Source: Tanypteryx hageni
Lineage: Eukaryota > Arthropoda > Insecta > Odonata > Petaluridae
Length of the DNA stretch: 64,000 nucleotides
NCBI GenBank assembly: GCA_028673005.1
Contig: CM054116.1
Span: 95,996,707 to 96,060,706 of the forward strand
Reading direction: 5' to 3'
Shown one piece after another: positions 36,656 through 46,903 of this stretch (the first letter of the stretch is position 1; every line of letters starts with the position of its first letter). Both the position numbers and the translations under genes were made by a program. The notes beneath the pieces were generated by a model. The model ran no database searches. It had not been told where the DNA came from and worked only from the letters and a program-made list of their open reading frames with translations.

Positions 36656-37599
36656 AAGCAAAAAACCGTGGTGGCGAAATCAAGTATCAAGTTTCCATGT
36701 ATTGCCAAGGAGATACAAAAAATGTGAGCGTTGTAGTTGAGGGCATACATTAGAAACCGGTATTTAAAGGGGGTTTGGTTGGTTTGGATTTTTTAACAGT
36801 TAAAAATAGGGCAGATCATTTCTTTCAGGAGAATATAAAAAGAAATATTCGAGCATTATAATTAAATGGGGTGTAGTCTTGATTGTTGGAAGTTCGATAC
36901 CTGGAGAAAATATCCATTCATATCTCATCAGAATAATGCTCGTTTTGTTATTGTCGTGGATCTTCTTATAATATTTTATAGCCGCAAATATAATGAAATT
37001 TTGTTAAGGAAAATTTTAAGACGGCCTTTAGTTAAATGTTTTGATGAATCTTTGAGCTAGTCAATTATATATCCTGTTCCATATTTCTTAAAATGTAAAA
37101 CATGAGGTAATCCTAGTGGAAACAAGAGTAAAATAGCGATATATACAATAACATGGGCGTTATTAATGAAAACTGCGTACTTATTTTTAGACGTGGAGTT
37201 AAGGTTGATACGCCCTTCCTACTGAGGATTTTAGCACGAATTACGAAGAGTTGAAAAATGCAATTTGGTAAATTCAATGATAATGATTATTTGCAGTCTT
37301 TCAGCATTTTTAACGATATGCCCACTACAGCCCAAGATTTGAAAAATATTACTATACCTACATTTAGTTTAAAAAATAATTACTATCAATACGACCCTTA
37401 TGAACTTATTACAAATATTGATGAACTAATTATCTACTGCAGTTAATTATATCAATAGATTTTATTATTTTATGAAGTTTGTGTAACTTTCAAAACTGTA
37501 TTTTATAAACACCAAAAATAAAGCACAAAAAAATTAACTTCGGAGGCATGAGAATTTGCTATCCCATTACGAGAAATATATATATATATATAATCTATA
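36656..37599. other. Unannotated AT-rich DNA
   Basis: A short TA-rich microsatellite lies at 37576-37607. No gene recognised. Confidence 0.5.
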
Positions 37600-37812
37600 T
37601 CTATATATGCCACCCCCGGCAATGTTTCTCCAACAAGCTACCAATGGTTAAACCACACAAGAATGTAACTAAATAAAACAAAAACCACCCTGAAGAGGCA
37701 ATCAGCCTATAACAGGGATTTATCTAGGATAGGTCTAGTCAATGTAATAATTTTGAAATTTATAAATGTAGCCTGTTCTGAGATAAATAAAAACAACTTG
37801 AATTGAATTGAA
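37600..37812 (+). mobile_element. Possible LINE 3' end with TTGAA tail
   Basis: The stretch closes with AATAAAAACAACTTGAATTGAATTGAA, a short pentamer tail of the kind left by some insect LINEs. The upstream CTGAAGAGGCAATCAGCC again shows CTGAAGA followed by a GGC/GCC hairpin. No coding part is attached. Confidence 0.4.
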
Positions 37813-37935
37813 ATATTTGATTTTTATTTTTCACCATTAAATCGACTAGATTTTTGCTTCATATATAAATATGAACGCTACATTTCACTAATTATTGAAT
37901 GACGAAATAAAAAACATCAATTTGAATAAATATTT

Positions 37936-37980
37936 TTTATTTTCCGATGTTTTTGGATAATTTACAACACCATAAACAGG
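37936..37980 (-). terminator. Poly(A) signal and conserved 3' UTR block, gene D
   Basis: AATAAA at 37941-37936 on the minus strand, 142 bp after the stop, with CTGTTTATGGTGTTGTAAAT at 37960-37979, the gene D version of the block shared with B and C. Confidence 0.8.
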
Positions 37981-38082
37981 TCTTAGGGTGTTCTTTGGAA
38001 GACGAAATTGCAACGCCGGCTAAGGTCATCGCAGACGCTCCACAACCTATTCGCTGAGGCAGTGACGTGGCTTTTCATTGGT

Positions 38083-40381
38083 TTAGTGGATAAGTCCGTA
38101 GGACTTGACGACAGGGGCGGCAGCGTAGGCCACAGGGGCATGGACGATTGGGGCAGCGTGAACGAGGGGAGCGGCGTGGACGACGGGGGCGGCGTGGACG
38201 ATGGGGGCGGCGTGGACGGCAGCGACGACTGGGGACTGCAATGGAATCGAGGAGAAATTTACATCTCATTCGACAAACAACGAATGCATATTATATCAAT
38301 AAAATTCATCCATTTTTCAATGAATGTAATTTAAGACGTAATTCATTGTATGGAAATTATAAATATCAGGAAACAAATCTTGACAAGATACGTTATCAGG
38401 GTAATTATTCAATGAGACTATTCAGTCACAGAGGATAGGTTTGAAATATTCTTTCTGAATTACTAATGTATGAGTTTATCAGATTCATTATAATTTATGC
38501 TATTACTAGAGATAGTTGCTGATAGGCAGTAATTACCTTGACGGAGACCTTGTAGGTGTTGGCGTATGAGGTAGCGACGGGGACGGCGGTCTTAACAGCG
38601 ACCACGGGGGCGGCGTAGGCAACGGGGGCATGGGCCACCACGGGGGCGGAGTAGGCGAGGGGAGCGCCTACGAAGCCGGGGGCGGCAGAGACGGCGGCCA
38701 CGAGGGCGAGGAGAGCGACCTTAAAAAAATCGAGAGAAATTCATGAATCTCATAGTAACAAAAGATACAAGTTTGATAATTCGTATATACTCGAAAGGTT
38801 TTTTTAATGAGCCTTAATGAACATTGATTCAGTTCAGCGAATAAATTCACGTTCAAAAGAAAATCCGCTTTCGTCGACACATTAGCATATAAAGTCAAAC
38901 ATCCATAATTCTAATGAGATCACTAAACCAAATCATAAAAGATTCGAATGAAAGAAATTCGGTTCATGCAATGGATGGTACAAAGGAAAATATGATTGAG
39001 TTTCGTAAAATTCTAATTTTTAGAAGTTGGAGTTTTAGAGATCGGTTTTCTAGCCGATGACGAGTGTAATTAACGGGCGTTCAAGTCTCCGGTTGAGAAA
39101 ATGTTCGTATCACGCATTCTCTTCGTAATCCCTTCCTGTGTATGAGGCGCAACATAAGCGGCATAACGTGATTCGTTGTGATCACGATCCGAGAGGCAGA
39201 TAAAGAGAATGACACTCGCGGATATGCCGGAAAGCCTACAAATCAGCTATTTGATACGAACTAAATATAATTATTGCGCATTGCGTGAGAGAGTGACACT
39301 TTGCGAAGGCTATTAGTGCGGAGGACATCAAAACAATGATGAAAAATTTCATTCTTCAATAAACTCGCATTAATTAACTCATAACGGTAGAAGAGTTTTT
39401 TTTAATATCACTCACTCGGATAATAAATCGCAGAAAAAATTCCCCCTTTTAATTTTAAAAGCTATTACGAAACTCTTGGAAGATTCGAGAGGGTCTTTTC
39501 AAAATGCGTTGGATTGGATGCGTAGAAAGTGTCCACTTAAAAGAGTATCGAGATTTTTTTAAGAAACAGTTTGAAGGTGAAAGTTTGTTAGTGACTCTAC
39601 CGTCGGCTACTTGAAACGAGATCAGACTTCACAATAGGGTGTTGCATCGATGAAAGCATAAAAAATGTTGTGGTATCTCGTTAAATAGAGGGAAATTTCT
39701 ATTTTCTCACAAGATGAGGAAAGAATTTTTTCCTGGATTTTTATGCGGTGAAAGCACGTGACTGCATTATAAAATGGATCTAGGAGAAAAACGTTCGGTT
39801 AGACAAGTTTAGGAATCTTGCTGAGCTATATAAGAGTCTATATAATGAATGAAGGCACAATATTTTTAACAGATTGCCGGACGTATAACCCTTAGAAAAT
39901 CCATTCTAGGGCTTACGTTAGTAATCAGTTTCTGATAATAAATATTCCAGAGAATTATCGAGCTTGCCTTATGACTGAAATAAAATTGAAACTATGAGTG
40001 GTTACTCAAATACATCCAATAGCCATAAAAAGGTTATAAAAAACCATATTCACATTCAGGCTATAAAACGGCTTCATCAGTGGTATTCACCGATAGTAGT
40101 TTCTTGAAGCCGAAATGCACAAAGGGTTCTTCGTAACCTTTATAATCGCTATTGTATGTGTTTCAGTAAGTACTCATTGTTCCAATTACATTGTCTCAGA
40201 TGCCGGAATCGAATCAAAACATCAAAAGAAAAGAGTAATTATTATTTTAAATTTGCAACTACGCAAAGTTACTTGTCGGTTGAATTTGAACCGAAGCATA
40301 AAGATGAAAGAGGAAACCCAACCGAAAGGTTTGATAAGGAACGAAAGATTGTATCCCAAACGGACTCACCAGCTTGTACAT
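38083..40381 (-). CDS. Cuticle gene D, three exons, 115 aa
   Basis: Secreted low-complexity cuticular protein. Exons are 40370-40381 (MYKL), 38537-38719 (61 codons) and 38083-38235 (50 codons plus TAA); the introns are 1650 and 301 bp, both phase 0 with GT...AG ends. Exon 2 gives VALLALVAAVSAAPGFVG, identical to gene C, then VAHAPVAYAAP and the ATSYANTYKVSVK box. Exon 3 holds four to five VHAAP units (I/V/L-VHAAP) and ends APVVKSYGLIH. Compared with gene C, exon 2 has lost one repeat unit and exon 3 has gained VHAAP units. The large first intron hosts a candidate signal-peptide exon on the opposite strand. Tandem paralogy with B and C suggests shared stage- or tissue-specific expression in epidermis, which is inference. 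Confidence 0.92.
40062..40165 (+). CDS. Candidate TATA box and signal-peptide first exon, opposite strand
   Basis: The plus strand has TATAAAA (40062-40068), a possible start near TTCACC (40086-40091) about 27 bp later, and ATG at 40115. The exon 40115-40165 encodes MHKGFFVTFIIAIVCVS, a positively charged start plus hydrophobic core as in a secretory signal peptide. It then meets GTAAGT, an ideal donor in phase 0. Ending a first exon inside the signal peptide is the usual build of insect cuticle genes. I found no convincing exon 2 downstream, so the gene could continue far to the right, be a pseudogene, or be chance. Unspliced, the frame runs to 40444 without a recognisable domain. It lies inside intron 1 of gene D on the other strand. 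Confidence 0.42.
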
Positions 40382-40472
40382 GGTGGAGGAGTTGGTGGTT
40401 TGCTGTCTCGTTTGTTAAGACCTGAGCTTCTCTTTTCGAGATAGTGAGTGTCGGTCGAGAGGAAGGAACCTT

Positions 40473-40480
40473 CTTATATA
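40473..40480 (-). promoter_or_regulatory. TATA box of cuticle gene D
   Basis: TATATAAG on the minus strand, 92 bp above the ATG, identical to the gene C box. Confidence 0.7.
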
Positions 40481-42751
40481 TCTGGGAGGTGAATGGGCGG
40501 AGAGGAGGAAACCTTGAAGGATTGGGACGAAGGGTTTGTCAGATAGGATCGGAGATAAAGGGGGAGGAGGGGCGAGGGGGTTAAAGGCGGGGAAGGGGAG
40601 CGGCAGCCACCCTCGAGTGAGCGGCGGATACTCGGACAGGGTCAGCGAGGTCTCCGGAGTACGAGTTCCTCTCCATATATCGAGCGCGACGCGACAGTCA
40701 TCCTTTCATTCGACCTTCCCCTCTCATACCTTCGCATCCTATGCCAGTCCATCTATTGCCGCGTCCAGCCCGTTTCTCCGTTACGCGCTTCGTTCCATTC
40801 CGCTGTTTACAAGATTCTTCCATTCCATTCACTCTCGGTAGTCTTGTTTCCCGTAACGGTCCCATTCTGTCCCTTTCGAACCTACTTTCACTTTCTTTCA
40901 TTATTTCTCACTCTCTCTCTCTCTTAAATAACCCTTCCAAATCCACGTCGTGCTTTCCCTTCTTCTTACATATTTTTTCCGATCGCCTGTTTCCGAGTAC
41001 TGTTTTTCGTTTCGTCTATTCCCCTCTGAGCGTACTTCCATCACGTGCATTGGTACGCTCTAATAATGAATTTATATTAGGTTAAATGCTAAATTTTTCC
41101 ATTGGTCGATAAGTCGTTCATTTATACTCGGTATCGGATTTTTGGCGTATATATTAGGCTCTGCGTGAAAATTTTCGCAGATTTTACACGAATTTCCATT
41201 TTATGGGCACATGCGTGTACATGATACGTTCTAATCGATCTCGGCCAAATAAATGCCAACATTTATCAATCACACTTAGTACCATACTTTTCTTTTGTAT
41301 AACTTTTGCTCGAAATAACGGAACAGATTCTTTAACATATCGAAAAATTGTGGCCAGAGATCCTGGTGCAAGCGATTTCAGCAGACCATTTGTCAACTTC
41401 CTTAAAATTACATATAGCACTGCCTATGGTGAGTTTTTTTTAGAAAACATAAAGATAATAATACGAAATCTTAACAGGACTATTCATGTTATTGTAATTT
41501 CATATATAGATGTTCGAAACATTACATGCTTTAAAAATTCTCAAAACCAAATGACTTAAATTTTGATAAGATATATCATAAGTCATAAATACCACATGTT
41601 GCAGAAATAATGTGACAATCAATAATTTTCTATGCCGTTTGTGCTCGTTTTGATACAAATTTGATGCAGAAAACAAAGAGTCGGTTATAATCATTACGAG
41701 AAATCCATCTCCATTATATTTTGTGACACAGGCAAAATATGTCATTTTAGCATATTATCGTAGCGATTGACGGACTGAAACTTTGTCCCATATTCGTCCC
41801 GCTGATTACGTTTTATTGTGTGACGCTGCCTTCGAGCATTGAATTCGCTCGTACTGGTATTGCCCCACTTTATTTTCGAATTGTACCTGGCAAGGTTAAA
41901 GAAAAGGCACAAGTCACGATCTCAGACAAAGGAGAGTAGTTTTTGGACCACCTTCCACCTGCCGAAAATTACGAGATCTCAAGATGCGAGGTGGAGGGAG
42001 TTAATACGCAGGTTTGGAGATTTCATTTAATCTTCATGCAGTTTTCACTTTTTAATGTCAGTAATAAAAACTTCACGCAAATATTACTGAATGTTAGGCA
42101 TTCCTTCATTAAAACGCTTTATCCAACATTCTTTGTTTTACAATTCGTAAGTAAGAGTTATAGTTAAAAGGATATTCTACATCTCAAGCTAGCTGTAACA
42201 CAATAATTCTCATAATTTCTTCTTCATAATCTTGAAAATCCTTTGTTTCTTTTTATGGAATTTCGTTTATTTTTATTTATTTATATGACACTAAATATCT
42301 CATTTTTTGAGCTTATATCATGAATTGTAATCACGTCTTTTCATTATATTTTATAGATATCTCTGGGCGTGTTACATTGGCACAGCAATTAGCTAAGATG
42401 GAATTCTGAGAAAAATTAAATTAAAAAACGTGACCAGAAACCACAATTTGTTAGAGAGAAGGGTAGCGAAAAATAAGTGAATGTTACGGCTTTCTGTTTC
42501 AGATGGAAAGTGAAAAAGGGGGCGATTGTTGGTCCAAGAAAAACCCATATCAATACATGTTACAGTTCTAGAAATATTTTTTTCACATATAGACCCAAAA
42601 CTATTCCATATAGTTTGACCCAATTTCCAGAAAATTGCCTTCGAAATAATGAGAACACTCAAAGAAACTTATTCAGCGGTTATCCATTACTTGAACAATC
42701 TCTAAACACAGCACCGCTCATATAACCAGTATCAATGTGCAAAATTCAAAT
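40481..42751. other. Upstream DNA of gene D
   Basis: 40530-40680 is G-rich and 40700-41050 C/T-rich on the plus strand, including a (TC)n run near 40910-40925. No gene is recognised in the remainder. Confidence 0.45.
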
Positions 42752-42809
42752 ATCATCAATCAAATCATCATCATCATCAATCATCATCAATCATCAAATC
42801 ATCATCAAA
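42752..42809. repeat. (ATC)n-type microsatellite
   Basis: Imperfect ATCATCA and ATCAATCATCA units. Confidence 0.85.
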
Positions 42810-42833
42810 CTTAATCTGTTGGTTGGTTGGAAC

Positions 42834-43383
42834 GCTAAATGGGATTTCCCATAAGAGGGATCTTAAATATACCTCTTTCACACTTGTAGACTTATTTTCT
42901 TTTCCAAAATTTAATTAAAAGTAATTGACGCACGATCTTCGGATAAGAACCATTTTAAAGGAAATTAAATTAAGATGTTTATTTTTATCGTCGATTTTTG
43001 TTTTCGAATCGAATTCGCTCACATTAAGCTAAAATACTCAAAAATTTGTCAAAATTTTGCATTTTTATTGAAACGTTACTTTGGCGATCAACAGCATTGT
43101 TGTTCATAGCTAAATGGGATTTCCCATAAGAGGGATCTTAAATATACCTCTTTCACATTTTCAGACTTATTTTCTTTTGCAAAATTAAATTAGAAGTAAT
43201 TGACGCACGATCTTCGGATAAGAACCATTTTAAAGGAAATTAAATGACGATTGTTTTTCTTATCGTCGATTTTTGTTTTCGAATCGAATTCGCTCACATT
43301 AAGCTAAACTATTCGAAAATTTGTCGAAATTCTGCATTTTTATTGAAACGTTACCTTGGCGATCAACAGCATTGTTGTTCATA
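42834..43383. repeat. 275-bp tandem duplication
   Basis: Units 42834-43108 and 43109-43383 both run from GCTAAATGGGATTTCCCATA to CAACAGCATTGTTGTTCAT with only scattered differences. Each starts with the palindrome TGGGATTTCCCA and ends with the palindrome AACAGCATTGTT. There is no coding capacity. Confidence 0.93.
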
Positions 43384-45112
43384 CAGAAAATCAACATATA
43401 TGGTGAGTCCATAATAGCTAATTTTTTCGGAATAAAGCGTTAAAGATGTTAACTTAGTTAAAAAATTGTATACTCTTATTGTCTTACTATTAAATATCAA
43501 GAACCTGTTCATCTATCTTATCTCATGTTCGTATAAGTGTCAGATTTAGCTCACTTCCTTCCAATATAGTTGAATATATTAAGTTCCAATTTTCCCGTTG
43601 AATTCCAACGGGCATTTACACTAGTATATAAATAAAATGATCCAAATTTGTTAATTACAACGAAATCCATATCTCTATCAATAATTTTAAATTAAAATGT
43701 ATTAACAAATCTTTATATCCAAACAATCATTGTACTGACAATTATTCTAAAAATAATTTGTCCAGAAATATTTAACTTATGTGCGATAAAAATTTCAAAC
43801 TATATTTTCACATATTTCATATATAACCATATTTTCACATTGAAAATTACTAAATGGAACCTACTTGTAACACTCTCACTTATTTTATGTATTACAAACG
43901 TTATTTGTATCTCATATCTGTAATCGTTTCAGACTCATATATTATAAGATAAAAGTTTTCGAGGTCTCCTCATGTCTCCTTGAATCGATGACTTACACGG
44001 GATGGAAATTTTCAGAAAATTAAAATTTTTAACGATGACATTCGATATTAAAGATTTAAAAAATAGCTGAAATTGATTTTCTTCTTCCATAGTTTTGATA
44101 CGATAAAAACTTTCACTGTCATCATAAACATTTGAAAAATGAGAGACGAATTTTACTTCCTTTAAATTATAAATCGTGTTATGAGGAGAAACATCATAAG
44201 AGAAGCTCCTAATGTGGCCGTAATGATCGTAAAGTCCTCATGAATATTTCTAACGACAAATCTCCGAGTGTGTTTATTAGATCTCGCGGACGAATCCCGA
44301 GAATTGCCGAATTTCTCGCCCACGATCCCATCACGCACATGGCTCCACGACACTTAACCATCGGACGCTTTACTCGAACGAACGTTAACGGCGGTCATCG
44401 ATAAATAAAAAAAGAATCACGCGCCGTCGTCGTTCCCGTATCTGAATCTCCACACATTACGGTCACTTTCGTGTCCTCCTCCCAGCCTCCTCCTCTCTCG
44501 ACTCGCCGTAGTTTCACCGGCGCTCCCAAGAAGCACGTCATCACTTCCTCTTCACCATCTTGAGAAGAAAGAAAGCCCACCTCGTGCGTCCCCCTAAAAC
44601 ACCTCACTTTCCGTCCACCTCCCCCCTCCCTCCTCCCACAGACCCTTCCCTCCCCTCTTTCCTTCCACCACCCCCCCCCCTCCTTCCTCTCCCGATCACA
44701 AAGTTACGCGCCGGGTCCGCCTTTCTCCGCTTAACTAAAGTGTTTGGTGATTTATCTGCCGCGCCGAGCGGGGAGGAGGGATTGACCAATTGAGCTTGAG
44801 TCACGAGGCAAGAGCGCGAAATACGCACGTCCCTCCCCTGGAGGAAGGTAACATTTTTTTCTCTTTCTCCTATGATTCCGACGCTGTCCGCGAGTGCCGA
44901 ATGTGTGTCGTGCGATTCGACTCCTTCCGCCCCCAACCACCAGCCCCCCTAAACGACGGACCTCCGTGCTTGCCCAACCCCAATGGCGCATACAAAGGGG
45001 GAATAATAGGGAGACGATCAATCTTCGTTAAAATATTATATCAATTAATTAATTTTATATTGTAGGCATTCTAAGAATATTTTGCAAATATATAAGCAGT
45101 GCATAATATACA
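43384..45112. other. Intergenic DNA with a CpG/pyrimidine-rich block
   Basis: 44390-45000 is GC-richer than its surroundings with many CpG, a poly(C) run near 44670, and open frames on both strands due to composition. It could be a promoter or first-exon region of an unseen gene. No domain supports this. Confidence 0.4.
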
Positions 45113-45362
45113 CAGGGGAGGCTCGAGGAATTTTTTAAAGATATTCACAAAGTAAACGTTAATTTATTCATCGCTCTGTAAAAATTACTCTCGAAAAATA
45201 AAAGGAATGCCATCACTATTCCAGCCTGTTCTGCGTTGTAAATTGATATACAAATATTTTTTCACTTACAAGAAATGCATAGTGAGTTGGTCGGGTTAGC
45301 GTCCCCAAGACTTGGGCGCTCCGGGCGCCCGCCCGGCTCGCCCGTAGCTCGGGCCGGTCCTG
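45113..45362. mobile_element. hAT-type MITE
   Basis: The right end reads GCTCGGGCCGGTCCTG, whose complement begins CAGGACCGG; the left end begins CAGGGGAGGCTCGAGG. The flanking octamers AATATACA (45105-45112) and AATATACG (45363-45370) match at seven of eight positions. The interior is GC-rich near the right end and has no transposase. Confidence 0.65.
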
Positions 45363-46179
45363 AATATACGCTGTATATTTATTGTAATGAGACGGGATTA
45401 TTTTGCATAAATATTTGTCAGCAAATATATTTGTCAAATTATTATCCCCCTAGGCTATGCACCTACATCCGTCCCTGGCCCAATCCCATGCCCGCTCCAG
45501 AACCCTCTCCTTCTTCACCCCTTTATTTCTCGCTACGCACGCATTCTCATTCCGCGCGAACGTCATTCCCCTCTCATCCCCTTCTCATTCCCTCGATCGA
45601 TTCGGAGAATCGAAGAAACAAACGATCTCGGCTCTCCAGGAAGACTATTTAGCGACGTAAGACATGCGATGCGTAACGCGTCGCGTGTCACTGTCTGGCC
45701 ATAATAATCGGAGGAGGAAGAAACCCTTTCAAGAGTAGTGTCGGAGATGAGGAGGGCGTGAGATTTCGCAACGAGAAAAATAAAATAGGAACGGCGGGGG
45801 GATGGCGTGGCGATTGATAGGGGATTCCGAAGAAAAATGGCGAGGTTAGCCGAAACGCCGTAGCGTTGCGATTCCGGAACGTGGGCCTTGAAAGGAAGAG
45901 GGATCAAGGATCAAGGATTTGTTTTTGAGGATGTTTTGGGGAGGATATAACATTAACCGTGCCGAAGATAAATTGGGAGCCGAATTTTTTTATAACATGT
46001 GTTGTATGTTTAAAGACGAGAATTCTTGCTGAAAAATAAGATATGAGTTCAAGGAGGAGATAAGGAAATTTTACTTCAAATGAGTGAAAATAAACTGATT
46101 TAGGAAGCATATGACTTTCTCCATATTTATATGGCAATTTACATGTTGTTAGCTCTGGGATTGCTGTCGATATTCACTT
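45363..46179. other. Unannotated DNA
   Basis: Nothing recognised. A 114-codon minus-strand frame at 45563-45907 lacks a family signature. Confidence 0.45.
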
Positions 46180-46711
46180 CCGGTTGAAAATTAAGAAAAG
46201 AAAAAGGAGCGTTACTAAGACGTAACTAAGCGCCAGTTGTTAACAATAGTCTTCGGCAGGTGGCAAGGTGGTGGTAGCTAAAAATATAAAATATCTCTTA
46301 AACAATGCATTATATGGAAAATGTATCAAACAAAGGTTGTAGAAAATGAAATATTCTACAACTTTAATTGCAATACATTTTTACTTTTATCAAATATTTC
46401 AAAATAACGGATGTGACAAGAGTAAACACCCACTTCCGGTCGACCGATATTTTCCAAAAACTAATCAGATCTTCTAACTTTTATAAAAATGTTAAATATA
46501 AAATTTTGCGTTGACCTGATTAATAGTTTTTGAGTTAGAGCGCCCACAAAAATCTATCACATACAGACTGACAGACACACAGAAATCATCGAGAAAATAG
46601 TCAAAACGTGTTCAGGGAACCTTAAAACGTGTATTTCCGTTGAAATCTCGAATTCGATTTTTTTCATGAAAACAATACTTTCTCTATACTTCGTATATGG
46701 AGAAAGTAAAA
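46180..46711 (+). repeat. Dispersed 530-bp repeat, copy 1
   Basis: Inverted relative to 55956-56495. Shared blocks include AAGACGTAACTAAGCG, GTTAACAATAGTC, CAACGCAAA-type pieces, GACAAGAGTAAACACCCACTT and AATAGTCAAAACGTGTTCAGGG. It ends in a near-palindrome TACTTTCTC...GGAGAAAGTA (46676-46708), a fold-back terminus. No coding frame is found, and it belongs to no family I can name. Confidence 0.8.
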
Positions 46712-46829
46712 ATGGCAAAAGAGGGAAACTCTAGCACAGTTATGTTCGTGAACGCGCAACAAACAAAAGGATCGGTGAATGATGATCGTGTTAGGGCGTG
46801 TACAGCATACTGATAGATCTACCGACCTT

Positions 46830-46903
46830 GTATGTTTAAAACATTAGTGTCATAGAAGGCGGGCAAATGCTAAGGTCGCTGGTTCGAATCCTGCCAAGGA
46901 TAC
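46830..46903 (+). other. tRNA-like fragment (SINE or pseudogene)
   Basis: A perfect B box GGTTCGAATCC sits in a T-arm-like GCTGG...CCTGC with one mismatch. The acceptor and anticodon arms do not fold convincingly, so it is not called as a tRNA gene. Confidence 0.3.

Noticed and set aside
46836..46903. tRNA gene at the GGTTCGAATCC motif
   Set aside because: Only the T-arm is credible; no acceptor pairing or anticodon arm can be formed.
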